A DNA stretch of 53,063 nt from Candidatus Rokuibacteriota bacterium (lineage in GTDB: Bacteria > Methylomirabilota > Methylomirabilia > Rokubacteriales > CSP1-6): assembly GCA_003220315.1 (NCBI GenBank), contig QHSA01000153.1, forward strand, positions 1 through 53,063, written 5' to 3'. The notes under the pieces are model-generated. The model saw nothing but the letters and a program-made list of their open reading frames with translations, was not told the DNA's origin and made no database searches. The translations under genes were made by a program, and so were the position numbers. This document shows positions 1 to 7,842 of this stretch, piece by piece; position 1 is the first letter of the stretch; every line of letters starts with the position of its first letter.

Positions 1-65
1 TCCGAAAGGAGGCGACCGATCATCACTTTCCTGTGTTGGCACTCCTGTTGCTCGGTAGCACGGCG

Positions 66-368
66 ATGCCCACTGACTCGCCACGGGAGCGTCGTGAACA
101 CGATCGGAAGGCGCCATCCGCCCCACGTCCCGGTCTGCTCTTCATCGTGTCTCGTGACGCCCTGGACTATTACGAACATCTCAGGAGGGCCTTCGCCGGC
201 AATCACAGGGTGGCGGTCATCCTCGATCGCCGTTCGGCCGAACGGCGGAAGACGCCAAGTCATCGGAAGGCGGAACGTCGTCGGGCCGATCGCCGCTCAC
301 GACCTCTCATCGACGACCGATTGCGACGGCAGGGCTGGGCCATCGTGCGTCTAGAGCTCTCGCGGTAG
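66..368 (+). CDS. Small DRR-family hypothetical protein, copy 1
   Basis: A 100-residue basic protein of unknown function. It has an N-terminal core LLFIVSRDALDYYEHL, then VAVILDRR, then arginine-rich ERR/DRR repeats, and ends in GWAIVRLEL. The same pattern recurs at 32770 and, less completely, at 46281, so it belongs to a paralogous family within this window. I chose ATG at 66 because the MP(T/A)D start is shared with copy 2. An in-frame GTG at 33 is also possible, and the codons between (GTG TTG GCA...) are strongly conserved with copy 2. An AAAGGAGG sits near position 5, about 20 bases before that GTG. The alternating strand-helix-strand look suggests a small alpha/beta fold, but no function can be assigned. 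Confidence 0.7.
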   Translation: MPTDSPRERREHDRKAPSAPRPGLLFIVSRDALDYYEHLRRAFAGNHRVAVILDRRSAERRKTPSHRKAERRRADRRSRPLIDDRLRRQGWAIVRLELSR

Positions 369-402
369 TTACGACGACGACGTCATCCAACGGAAGAGCG
401 TC

Positions 403-426
403 CATCCACGTACTGTGTCGTGGATG
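403..426. terminator. Hairpin between convergent genes
   Basis: CATCCACG and CGTGGATG form a perfect 8-bp stem with an 8-base loop, lying between the ends of the DRR gene and the convergent MATE gene. A bidirectional terminator is the simplest reading; there is no long T run. Confidence 0.5.
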
Positions 427-431
427 TATGT

Positions 432-1913
432 TTACCTTTCGTGACCGTCTGGTCTGTTGGTCGTGGTTTGGTCCCGCGGCCTGCCGACTCGGCCGAACCA
501 GGCGCCGCTCGCGACGGCCCCGGCGTTGATCAGGCCGAAGGCAGCAAGCGCCGCACTCAGCGCGAGGAAGACATGGGACAGGTTGCCGGTCCACCGCAGC
601 GCCAGCCATCCGCCGCCGGCCGCGATCGCCAGCCGCGTCAGGTTCGCCAGCAACGGCCACAGCAGCCGTCCGGCGCCCTGTGAAGCGAAGTAGAGGGCCA
701 TGCCCAGCCCGAACAGGCCGTAGAGCGGCCCGACCGTCTGCAGGTAGCGCGATCCGGCGTCGAGCATCGCCGGATCGGTGTCGAACAGCGAGAGCCACGC
801 GCGCGGGGCGGCGGCTGCCCAGAGGCCGATGATCTCCGTGAGACCCGCGGCGATAGCGGCGCCGATCCAGGCCGCGCGCAACGCGCGGCCACGCTGGCCT
901 GCGCCGATGTTGGTTCCCACCATGGCGACGAGCGGGCCACCCAACCCGAAGACGAGGGGGACCAGGAGGTACTCGAGGCGCGAGCCGGTGCCGTAGCCGG
1001 CGATCGCCGCGGGCCCGAACCGGCCGACGAATCCCGTCGCGATCGCGATGGTGAGATTGGTCTGGACGGTGATCAGGGCGGCGACCGCGCCCACCCGCAG
1101 AATGTCGCGGAAGAGCGGCCAACGGAAGCGGGCTCCCTCGAAGGCGAGACGGACGACGCTCCGCCCCGCCCAGAGATACGCGGTGAGCGCGACGCTCCCC
1201 ACGGCGTAGTACGCGACCACCGCGACGGCGCCACCGGCGACGCCGAGCCGCGGGAACGGTCCCCAGCCGAAGATGAGGCACGGCGACAGGGGGATGAGCG
1301 CTGCGGCACCGACAGACGTGACAGCGGCCGGTACCGCCATGTTGCCGGTGCCGCGGATCACATTCGCGAGCGAATTGAAAATCCAGATCAGGATGGCGCC
1401 CGAGAAGACGACATTGGAATAGGTCAGCGCCGCAGCGAGGGAAGCCCCCCTTCCTCCCAAGGCGCCGTAGAGCCATCGGCCGCCGCCCAGCACGGCCAGC
1501 ATGAAGACGAGCCCGAAGCTTACGGCGATGGCGAGCGCATGGAGCACGAGCGCATCGGCATCGGCCCGGCGTCCGGCGCCGAGCGCGCGGGCGATCGCCG
1601 ACATGATCCCACCGCCCACGGCGCCGGCCGACATCATCTGCATCAGCATCAGGACGGGAAAGACCAGCGCGACACCGGCGAGCGCATCGGTGCCGAGCTT
1701 GGCGACAAAATAGGTCTCGATGAGCCCGACCGCGGCCTGCACGAACATCACCAGCACGTTCGGCGTCGCGAGCCGCAGCAGCGTGCCGACGATGGGTCCC
1801 TCGAGCAGCAGGCGGGTTCGCGAGTCGAAGCGGGGGACTGTGGCCTGCGGAGCGACGACGTCCGGATCCTGGACCGAGCGGGTCACGTTCGGATCGTATC
1901 GTCTATCCGTCAT
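432..1913 (-). CDS. MATE family efflux transporter
   Basis: A polytopic inner-membrane protein of 493 residues, the usual MATE length, with about twelve hydrophobic segments in two similar halves (for example LLRLATPNVLVMFVQAAVGL near the N-terminus and the related IAGYGTGSRLEYLLVPL region later). The family exports cationic drugs or metabolites using a Na+ or H+ gradient. The ORF can be extended to a TTG at 1997, but ATG at 1913 (MTDRRYDPN) has a GGCGGAG-like ribosome site and leaves a divergent promoter region in front of the MarR gene. The divergent MarR regulator probably controls it. The substrate is unknown. Confidence 0.88.
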   Translation of the reverse strand: MTDRRYDPNVTRSVQDPDVVAPQATVPRFDSRTRLLLEGPIVGTLLRLATPNVLVMFVQAAVGLIETYFVAKLGTDALAGVALVFPVLMLMQMMSAGAVGGGIMSAIARALGAGRRADADALVLHALAIAVSFGLVFMLAVLGGGRWLYGALGGRGASLAAALTYSNVVFSGAILIWIFNSLANVIRGTGNMAVPAAVTSVGAAALIPLSPCLIFGWGPFPRLGVAGGAVAVVAYYAVGSVALTAYLWAGRSVVRLAFEGARFRWPLFRDILRVGAVAALITVQTNLTIAIATGFVGRFGPAAIAGYGTGSRLEYLLVPLVFGLGGPLVAMVGTNIGAGQRGRALRAAWIGAAIAAGLTEIIGLWAAAAPRAWLSLFDTDPAMLDAGSRYLQTVGPLYGLFGLGMALYFASQGAGRLLWPLLANLTRLAIAAGGGWLALRWTGNLSHVFLALSAALAAFGLINAGAVASGAWFGRVGRPRDQTTTNRPDGHER

Positions 1914-1998
1914 GTCGTGGGGCTCCGCCTGTCTCTTGAGACGTCGGCCGTCGCTGGCGGGATTCCTGTAGTCGATGGATCCGCACGCATACGGCAAG

Positions 1999-2024
1999 AT
2001 GTATCTACATGCAAGCAGGCTTGC
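1999..2024. promoter_or_regulatory. Tandem palindromes, likely MarR operator
   Basis: In the divergent MATE/MarR intergenic region, ATGTA-TC-TACAT (1999-2010) is immediately followed by GCAAGC-AG-GCTTGC (2011-2024). Both are perfect inverted repeats. MarR dimers typically bind such short palindromes over divergent promoters, so autoregulation and control of the exporter are likely by inference. Confidence 0.5.
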
Positions 2025-2055
2025 CCGTCAAGGACGTCGCTGATAGCATGAGGTC

Positions 2056-2616
2056 ATGAATCGACGAGGCGCCAGACCGATGAGCGGACACGACCCTGGA
2101 CGGCTGTCCGCATGCGTCTGCAATACACTCCGCATGGTGAGCCGGGCCGTGACACAGCTGTACGACGACGTCTTGCGGCCGAGCGGTCTGCGGATAACTC
2201 AGTTCAGCATTCTCGCGACGATCGCCCGCATGGGCGCCTCGAATCTGAGGCAACTCGAGGACACGCTTGCCATCGACCAGACGACCCTGACGCGGAGCCT
2301 CAACCTCCTGGAGCGGGATCGTGTGATCGAGCGTGTTGCGCACCCCGACGGGCGCATCAAGGCGATGAGACTCACATCCAAGGGAAGAAGAGCCCTGGAG
2401 GTCGCGCGTCCGCTCTGGACCCAGGCGCAGGCGCGGGTGCTCCGCGAGGTGGGGACGAAGAGCTGGGCGGACGCGCAACGGCGTCTGGCGTACTTGTTTC
2501 ATGTCGCCGTCGAGCGACAGGGGCCGCGTCCGGGACGGCGGAGGGGCCGGCTCGGCAGAGAACCTCGACGGCGCCCGGCGATCGAAATGCGTCGAGAAGC
2601 GCAGGGTCACCCTTGA
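2056..2616 (+). CDS. MarR family transcriptional regulator
   Basis: A winged-helix DNA-binding protein of 186 residues. The MarR core runs from about residue 20 to 150: ITQFSILATIARMG, then the recognition region TLAIDQTTLTRSLNLLERD, then the wing VAHPDGRIKAMRLTSKGRRALE. The C-terminal 30 residues are arginine-rich and outside the domain; they overlap the region just before the pirin gene, so the tail may be a late stop. It is divergent from the MATE exporter, with palindromes between them, which is the classical arrangement for a ligand-responsive exporter repressor. Confidence 0.88.
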   Translation: MNRRGARPMSGHDPGRLSACVCNTLRMVSRAVTQLYDDVLRPSGLRITQFSILATIARMGASNLRQLEDTLAIDQTTLTRSLNLLERDRVIERVAHPDGRIKAMRLTSKGRRALEVARPLWTQAQARVLREVGTKSWADAQRRLAYLFHVAVERQGPRPGRRRGRLGREPRRRPAIEMRREAQGHP

Positions 2617-2638
2617 CATTCCGAAGGAGGTCCAGAGC

Positions 2639-3511
2639 ATGAACCAGTCGTCACGCTCAGTGGCCCAGGTGGTGACGCCGGAACCGGTCGTCGAAGGTGC
2701 GGGAGTTCACCTCCGGCGCAGCATCGGGACTCGAAAGCTCGACCACCTCGACCCCTTCTTGCTCCTCGACCACTTCGAGTCGATCGACCCGGGGGACTAC
2801 AAGGCGGGCTTCCCATATCACCCGCACCGCGGGATCGAGACGGTCACGATCGTCCGGAAAGGAGAAGTACGGCACGAAGACTCTCTGGGGCATCGTGGGA
2901 CGATCGGCGCGGGTGACATTCAGTGGATGACATCGGGGAGCGGCATCATGCACGAAGAAATGCCGCAGGTCCGTCCCGAGGGAATCGCCGGTCTGCAGCT
3001 CTGGCTCAACTTGCCCGCTCGCGAAAAGATGACGCGGCCGAAGTATCGCGACCTGCAAGCGGATCGCCTGACGGAGCCAGTGCTGGATGGGGGAGCGAAG
3101 GTTCGAGTCATCGCCGGTGAGGCGGCCGGCGGGCGGCTCACGGGGCCGGTCGAGGGCCTGGCGGTCGCGCCGAAGTTCATCGACGTGACGCTGCCACCCG
3201 GCACGACCTTCCGCGAGACGGTGCCACGGGGCCATACGGTGTTCGCGTACGTCGACCACGGCGACCTCCGCTTCGGGCCGGAGCGGACTCCCGTTCATGG
3301 GCCCGCCCTTGTCGTTTTCGGTGACGGCGACGTCGTGGAAGCATCAGCCGGCGCGGGCGGCGGGCGCTTCCTCCTGGCCGCCGCTCGACCGCTTCACGAG
3401 CCGATCGCCCGCTACGGGCCGTTCGTCATGAACACGCGCGCGGAGATCGAGCAGACGCTCGAGGACCTTCGCACTGGCCACTTCATCCACGATGCGCCGC
3501 GGGACGAATGA
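2639..3511 (+). CDS. Pirin family protein
   Basis: A cupin-fold protein of 290 residues, the usual pirin length. The metal-binding set is present: FPYHPHRGIETVT supplies two histidines and GIMHEEMP supplies the later His and Glu. Bacterial pirins are cytosolic iron proteins; some have quercetin dioxygenase activity and others modulate enzymes, so the exact role is open. ATG 2639 is chosen over the longer ORF because AAGGAGG lies 8 bases upstream and the homologous region starts here. The gene follows the MarR gene on the same strand by 22 bases and may be co-transcribed with it. Confidence 0.9.
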   Translation: MNQSSRSVAQVVTPEPVVEGAGVHLRRSIGTRKLDHLDPFLLLDHFESIDPGDYKAGFPYHPHRGIETVTIVRKGEVRHEDSLGHRGTIGAGDIQWMTSGSGIMHEEMPQVRPEGIAGLQLWLNLPAREKMTRPKYRDLQADRLTEPVLDGGAKVRVIAGEAAGGRLTGPVEGLAVAPKFIDVTLPPGTTFRETVPRGHTVFAYVDHGDLRFGPERTPVHGPALVVFGDGDVVEASAGAGGGRFLLAAARPLHEPIARYGPFVMNTRAEIEQTLEDLRTGHFIHDAPRDE

Positions 3512-3582
3512 CGCCGGGTTGGTGATGGGAGCGCCGCCGTCCACCGGACTCTCGGTCTCGTTCTGACGCGAAGGAAGTCACC

Positions 3583-4761
3583 ATGACGGGGATAGCGACG
3601 GCGATCGGCGCCGCGATCAGCTTTGCGTTCGCGATGTCCTGGGAGATTCTGTGGGCGCTCGTCCTGGGTTTCGGATTGTCGGCGATCGTCCAAGCCGTCG
3701 TCTCGAAATCCGAAATGAGTCGGCTCCTTCCCGACGACTCGCCGCGCACACTGATGATTGCCGCCTGCCTCGGCGCAGCGTCGTCTTCGTGCTCGTACGC
3801 GGCCGTGGCGCTGGCGCGCTCGATCTTCCGCACGGGGGCCAACTTCACAGCCGCCATGGCCTTCGAATTCGCATCGACAAACCTTGTCATCGAGCTCGGG
3901 ATCATCATGGTCCTGCTGCTTGGGTGGCAATTCACGCTGGCCGAGTTCGTCGGCGGGCTGCTGATGATCGCCATCCTCGCCGTCCTCTTCAAGGCATTCC
4001 TTCGCCCCGCGCTCGTGCGCGAGGCGCGCGAGCAGGCCGAGCGCGGCCTCGTCGGTGCGATGGAAGGCCACGCCGAGATGGCCATGTCGGTTACGGACGG
4101 GCCGCTGATTCAGCGGATCTTCTCTCCTGGAGGATTCACCGCTGTCAGCCACTCCTTCGTCATGGACTGGGCGGCGATCTGGCGGGACATCGCGGGCGGC
4201 CTGCTCCTGGCAGGCGCGCTCGCCGCCTGGGTGCCAACCGAGTTCTGGCAGCGCTTCTTCCTCGTCCGGCATCCAGTGGCCGCCTTGTTCTGGGGTCCTC
4301 TGGTCGGGCCCATCGTGGCGATGCTGTCCTTTGTCTGTTCGATCGGGAACGTGCCGCTCGCTGCGGTGCTCTGGAACGGCGGCATCAGTTTCGGCGGCGT
4401 CATCTCGTTCATCTTTGCCGACCTCATCGTCCTGCCGATCCTGAACATCTACCGCAAGTATTACGGCGGCCGGGTGGCCCTGTTCCTCCTCGCGACGTCG
4501 TACACCGCTATGGTCATGGCCGGGCTGATGGTCGAGCTGGTCTTCAAGGCGTTCGGACTGGTGCCGCGTGAGCGCGCGGCCGTGGTCGTCGAGCCGCACG
4601 TCACGCTGAACTACACGACGGGCCTGAACGTGATCTTTCTTGGTCTTGCCGGCGTGCTCCTCGTGCGGTTTTTCAAGACGAACGGCCCGACGATGCTGCG
4701 GATGATGAACGTGCCACGCGGCCACGCGTCCCATGCAGAACACCGCCATCACACGGGCTGA
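3583..4761 (+). CDS. DUF318/ArsP-like permease
   Basis: A 392-residue polytopic membrane protein with the signature GAASSSCSYAAVALARS around residue 65, typical of the permease family that includes UPF0718/DUF318 and the organoarsenical exporter ArsP. Hydrophobic blocks cluster at residues 5-35, 55-80, 105-145 and through the C-terminal half. A polar loop around residues 150-200 is cytoplasmic or periplasmic. AAGGAAG precedes the ATG. The family moves metals, metalloids or unidentified solutes; no arsenic genes lie next to it, so I do not assign a substrate. Confidence 0.82.
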   Translation: MTGIATAIGAAISFAFAMSWEILWALVLGFGLSAIVQAVVSKSEMSRLLPDDSPRTLMIAACLGAASSSCSYAAVALARSIFRTGANFTAAMAFEFASTNLVIELGIIMVLLLGWQFTLAEFVGGLLMIAILAVLFKAFLRPALVREAREQAERGLVGAMEGHAEMAMSVTDGPLIQRIFSPGGFTAVSHSFVMDWAAIWRDIAGGLLLAGALAAWVPTEFWQRFFLVRHPVAALFWGPLVGPIVAMLSFVCSIGNVPLAAVLWNGGISFGGVISFIFADLIVLPILNIYRKYYGGRVALFLLATSYTAMVMAGLMVELVFKAFGLVPRERAAVVVEPHVTLNYTTGLNVIFLGLAGVLLVRFFKTNGPTMLRMMNVPRGHASHAEHRHHTG

Positions 4762-4803
4762 CGCGCAGCCGCGAGGGCGCGGGAACGGCCCTGTCCGCAT
4801 CCG

Positions 4804-5226
4804 TTGATTCTTCTCTGTTTTTCCCTGGCCGGCTCGTTTGGGGGCGGCCTGTACGAGCACATCGTCCTCACCCCCATCTGGAGTGCGTCGCCGCCATCGT
4901 CGTTTGCGATCATCCAACGCGGTACGGGGGTACCCCTTCAACGGTTCTGGATCCCCGTCCATGCGGCTATCACCGGGTTCATTCTCTGGGCGCTCTTCCT
5001 GACCTGGAATGACCTGACGGTCCGCCGGTTGCTCCTGATCGCTCGACTCAGCTCCATCTGTCCAAGGTTCAGAGAGCCTTTCGAGATCATCTCGTTCCTT
5101 TGCTCTCTATTGGCTGAAGAGGCCCTGAAGCGCCATCTCAGAGAAGAGATTCGATCGCCTCGCGCGTCTCTGACGACGGCACGACGGGCACGATCTCGAA
5201 CTCGATCAAGTCACTCCAGAATGTGA
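4804..5226 (+). pseudogene. Shortened membrane-protein gene (DUF1772-like remnant)
   Basis: The reading frame has hydrophobic segments at both ends (ILLCFSLAGSFGGGLYEHI and FWIPVHAAITGFILWALFLTW) and then jumps from VRRLLLIA to FREPFEIISFLCSLLA. In the family as I recall it, these two blocks are separated by roughly 60 residues containing another membrane segment, so an internal deletion is likely. The only start is a TTG with no good ribosome site. The frame also runs about 90 bases into the convergent DUF3303 gene, which is unusual. I treat it as a decayed gene; a short functional membrane protein is the alternative. Confidence 0.5.
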
Positions 5227-5410
5227 CCCACTGCTGCAGAAGGCGTGCGTCGTCGCACTCCATGATCTGGAAACAACGGTCGAAATTGGCTTCAATCCAG
5301 CTATGGACGTATGTGAGTCCAGTGGGCGCACCACGCCCCCCATCGCGAAAGCGACGATAGACCGCCTTGGCATCACGGTTTTTGAATCGCTCGATCACCA
5401 TGAAGAGCAT
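5138..5410 (-). CDS. DUF3303 domain protein
   Basis: A 90-residue protein starting MLFMVIERFKNRDAKAVYRRF and containing TYVHSWIEANFDRCFQIMECDD. This matches the DUF3303 family of small soluble ferredoxin-fold-like proteins of unknown function. It is the only credible part of the much longer minus-strand ORF, because homology begins at this ATG and the upstream extension looks like a shadow of the VOC gene region. Two copies of the palindrome TGTCGACA lie just upstream of the start. Confidence 0.8.
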   Translation of the reverse strand: MLFMVIERFKNRDAKAVYRRFRDGGRGAPTGLTYVHSWIEANFDRCFQIMECDDARLLQQWVTFWSDLIEFEIVPVVPSSETREAIESLL

Positions 5411-5431
5411 GAGTCGCCCCTCCAACCCGGA

Positions 5432-5458
5432 CGTGTCGACATTCTGCGTGTCGACATT
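5432..5458 (-). promoter_or_regulatory. Tandem TGTCGACA sites upstream of DUF3303
   Basis: CGTGTCGACATT occurs twice (5432-5443 and 5447-5458) with a 15-bp period. Each copy contains the perfect 8-bp palindrome TGTCGACA. The position, 20-50 bases before the minus-strand DUF3303 start, suggests a regulatory site. The rest of the 5411-5731 gap shows no gene or RNA that I can support. Confidence 0.35.
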
Positions 5459-5731
5459 TTCCCACCCTGCTAAAGGATCGCGGCCTCCCAGCTCGTCGAC
5501 CGCTGATAGGGTTCCCTTGGTCCAGACTTCGTCGTGGTGGCGAAGGATGACTCTGGCGTTGTCGTTTGCATGACGTCCCTCCCGCTCGTGGCATAATCTA
5601 ACGACCAAGCTCGGGGGCCGCCCCGGGCGCTTCTGCTGGCTGATGAATCTCTCGCCGGCGGGCCAGGCGTCGCAAGAGCGGCAGTTCGAATGGTCCCCTG
5701 GGGACGGATCCACGGGATCTGGAGGTGGGCA

Positions 5732-6142
5732 ATGACGGTTCGCCTGGACCATACCATCGTGCCAGCGAAAGACAAGATCGCCTCCGCCGAGTTCTTCGCC
5801 GAGATCTTCGGCTTGACGGTCAAGCCGGGCCCGGGCTACTTCGCGCAGGTGCAAGTGAACGAGAGCCTGACCTTTGATTTTGCGGACGAGCCAGAACTGT
5901 GGGGCGGGCCGGGCTTCGACCCCAGGACGGGCCAGAGCCATCACTACGCGTTCCATGTCAGCGAGGCGGAGTTCGAGGCGATCTTCTCCCGGGTGACGGC
6001 CAAGGGGATCCCCTACGGCAGTGGCCCAGACAGCCACACCGACGGCCAGATCAACACCCGCCGGGGCGGGCGCGGTTTCTACTTCGAGGACCCTTACGGC
6101 CACCTGTTGGAGGTCATGACAGTGCCCGAGACGGGGAGCTAG
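5732..6142 (+). CDS. VOC family (glyoxalase/bleomycin-resistance) protein
   Basis: A 136-residue single vicinal-oxygen-chelate domain unit with two beta-alpha-beta-beta-beta modules. Likely metal ligands are visible: LDHTIVPA near the start, HHYAFHVSE in the middle and GHLLEVMTV at the end. The family includes glyoxalases, dioxygenases and antibiotic-binding proteins; no specific reaction can be chosen. ATG 5732 is preferred over the ORF start at 5690 because GGAGGTGGG stands directly upstream and the domain begins at MTVRLDH. Confidence 0.85.
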   Translation: MTVRLDHTIVPAKDKIASAEFFAEIFGLTVKPGPGYFAQVQVNESLTFDFADEPELWGGPGFDPRTGQSHHYAFHVSEAEFEAIFSRVTAKGIPYGSGPDSHTDGQINTRRGGRGFYFEDPYGHLLEVMTVPETGS

Positions 6143-6332
6143 GCGGAACTCCTCGAGCATCGAGGAGACCTGGCGATACCGTCCTAGCGGCGGCTGGCCC
6201 TCTATCACGGTCGCCTCAGCCTGGCTCTTCCCCGCCACTCTTCCCCGTGACGCCCTAGCCATTCGGCCGATTCCCGCCGGCACGAGCCTGGAGCATGCTG
6301 GACGCGGATGCCAAGCGAAGGAGGAGAGCCGA

Positions 6333-7232
6333 ATGGACGCACTGCTATCTCTTTCCAACGATCTGGCGGCAGCCGTGGAGCGTGTGCGCGGGGCCGTCGT
6401 CGCCGTGAACGCACGCCCGCGCCTGCCGTCGACCGGAGTGCACTGGCGCCCGGGGATCATCGTGACCGCCGATCACACGGTGCGCTCCGACGAGGACATC
6501 ACGATCATCGCTCCCGACGGCCGTACCGTCGCCGCGAGCCTGGTCGCGCGTGATCCTGGTACCGATCTGGCCGTACTTCGGGTCCACGACACCGATCTCC
6601 CGCTCGCAGACCTCGGCGATCCGGGCTCGCTCAAGGTGGGCCACATCGTGCTGGCGGTGGGACACGGGCCGCGCGTGAGCTGGGGCGTCGTAAGCGCCCT
6701 CGGGGGCCGCTGGCGGACGTGGCGCGGCGGGGAGATCGATCAGCTCATGCGGCTGGACCTGACGCTCTACCCCGGCTTCTCCGGAGGCCCGCTCGTGGAT
6801 GTGAAGGGGCGTGTCGTGGGGATCAACACCTCGGGGCTGTCGCGGCAGCTCGAGCTGGCCATCCCGGTCTCGACGGTGACGCGCGTCGCTGACGAGCTGA
6901 TCGACAAAGGCCATGTCAGCCGTGGCTTCCTCGGTGTGGGGTTACAGCCCGCACGCCTGCCCGAGGCCTTCAGGCGCAGGCTCACCGGGGCGTCCGAGAT
7001 CGGACTGCTCGTTGTCAACGTCCAGCCCGACGGCCCCGCCGCGAAGGCGGGCGTTCTGCTCGGCGACGTCCTGGTCGCCCTCGACGGCGCCCCCGTCGGC
7101 GCCACCGAAGACGTGCAGGCCGTCGTCGGAGCGCGGCGCGCCGGCTCGACGGTCACGGCGACGATTCTGCGCGCGGGCGCGCCCGCAGAGGTGAGTATGA
7201 CCGTCGGCGAGCGGCCGTCGCGGAGACGCTGA
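6333..7232 (+). CDS. S1C (DegP/HtrA-like) serine protease with PDZ domain
   Basis: A 299-residue protease. The trypsin-like domain covers about residues 10-190 and the PDZ domain about 200-290 (GFLGVGLQPA, DGPAAKAGVLLGDVLVALDG). The triad is intact: His48 in TADHTV, Asp78 in DPGTDLAVL and Ser150 in PGFSGGPL. Unlike periplasmic DegP it has no signal peptide or membrane anchor, so it should act in the cytoplasm. It is the first gene of a tight three-gene cassette; its stop is one base before the next start. GGAGGAGAG precedes the ATG. Confidence 0.85.
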   Translation: MDALLSLSNDLAAAVERVRGAVVAVNARPRLPSTGVHWRPGIIVTADHTVRSDEDITIIAPDGRTVAASLVARDPGTDLAVLRVHDTDLPLADLGDPGSLKVGHIVLAVGHGPRVSWGVVSALGGRWRTWRGGEIDQLMRLDLTLYPGFSGGPLVDVKGRVVGINTSGLSRQLELAIPVSTVTRVADELIDKGHVSRGFLGVGLQPARLPEAFRRRLTGASEIGLLVVNVQPDGPAAKAGVLLGDVLVALDGAPVGATEDVQAVVGARRAGSTVTATILRAGAPAEVSMTVGERPSRRR

Positions 7233-7233
7233 G

Positions 7234-7842
7234 GTGCCCGGGCACAGCGAGACGCACGACACAAGACCGCCAGCGATCGACGGCGATCTCACCGCTGTCA
7301 CCGAGCGGCTCAGGCGCATCACCGTCCAGGTCCACGGATCCAGCGGCGGCACGGGATCAGGGGTGATCTGGATCTCCAACGGACTGATCGTGACGAATGC
7401 GCACGTCGCCAGGGATACTGCCGCCGTCGTGCTTCCGGGCGGCCGCGCCATCGAGGCCCGTGGGCTCGCGTGGGATCCAGAGTACGATCTCGCCGCGCTC
7501 GCACTTGATGCGGAGGGCCTGTCCGCTGCGGACGTTGGTGACTCCGACCGCTTGCGCGTGGGCGACCTGGTGGTCGCCGTCGGCAGCCCGTTCGGACTGG
7601 TCGGCGCGGTGACGGCGGGGGTGATCCACGCGATCGGACCCCGGCGCACGGCGGGCTCGAGCTTCATCCGGGCCGATCTGAGGCTCGCGCCTGGGAACTC
7701 GGGTGGCCCCCTTGCCGACGCTCGCGGCCGCGTGATTGGCATCAACGCGATGATCGTGGGTGGGCTCGCCCTGGCAGTGCCGAGTAATGTGGTGGCGCGC
7801 TTCCTGGCTCCGCTCCGCTACGGCGCAGCGACCGTGTCGTGA
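7234..7842 (+). CDS. S1C serine protease without PDZ domain
   Basis: A 202-residue trypsin-like protease related to the preceding gene but consisting of the catalytic domain only. The triad is His57 (TNAHVA), Asp85 (EYDLAAL) and Ser156 (GNSGGPL). No signal peptide is seen. It starts at GTG one base after the upstream stop and its TGA overlaps the GTG of the next gene by four bases, so translation is probably coupled. With no PDZ domain it may rely on the upstream protease for oligomerisation or substrate choice; that is inference. Confidence 0.83.
   Translation: MPGHSETHDTRPPAIDGDLTAVTERLRRITVQVHGSSGGTGSGVIWISNGLIVTNAHVARDTAAVVLPGGRAIEARGLAWDPEYDLAALALDAEGLSAADVGDSDRLRVGDLVVAVGSPFGLVGAVTAGVIHAIGPRRTAGSSFIRADLRLAPGNSGGPLADARGRVIGINAMIVGGLALAVPSNVVARFLAPLRYGAATVS

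Noticed and set aside
307-1476. 389-residue minus-strand ORF across the MATE gene
   Set aside because: It is an overlapping frame of the MATE gene with arginine-rich composition and no family features.
3412-4962. 516-residue minus-strand ORF
   Set aside because: Antisense shadow of the pirin/permease genes; low-complexity charged sequence typical of GC-rich reverse frames.
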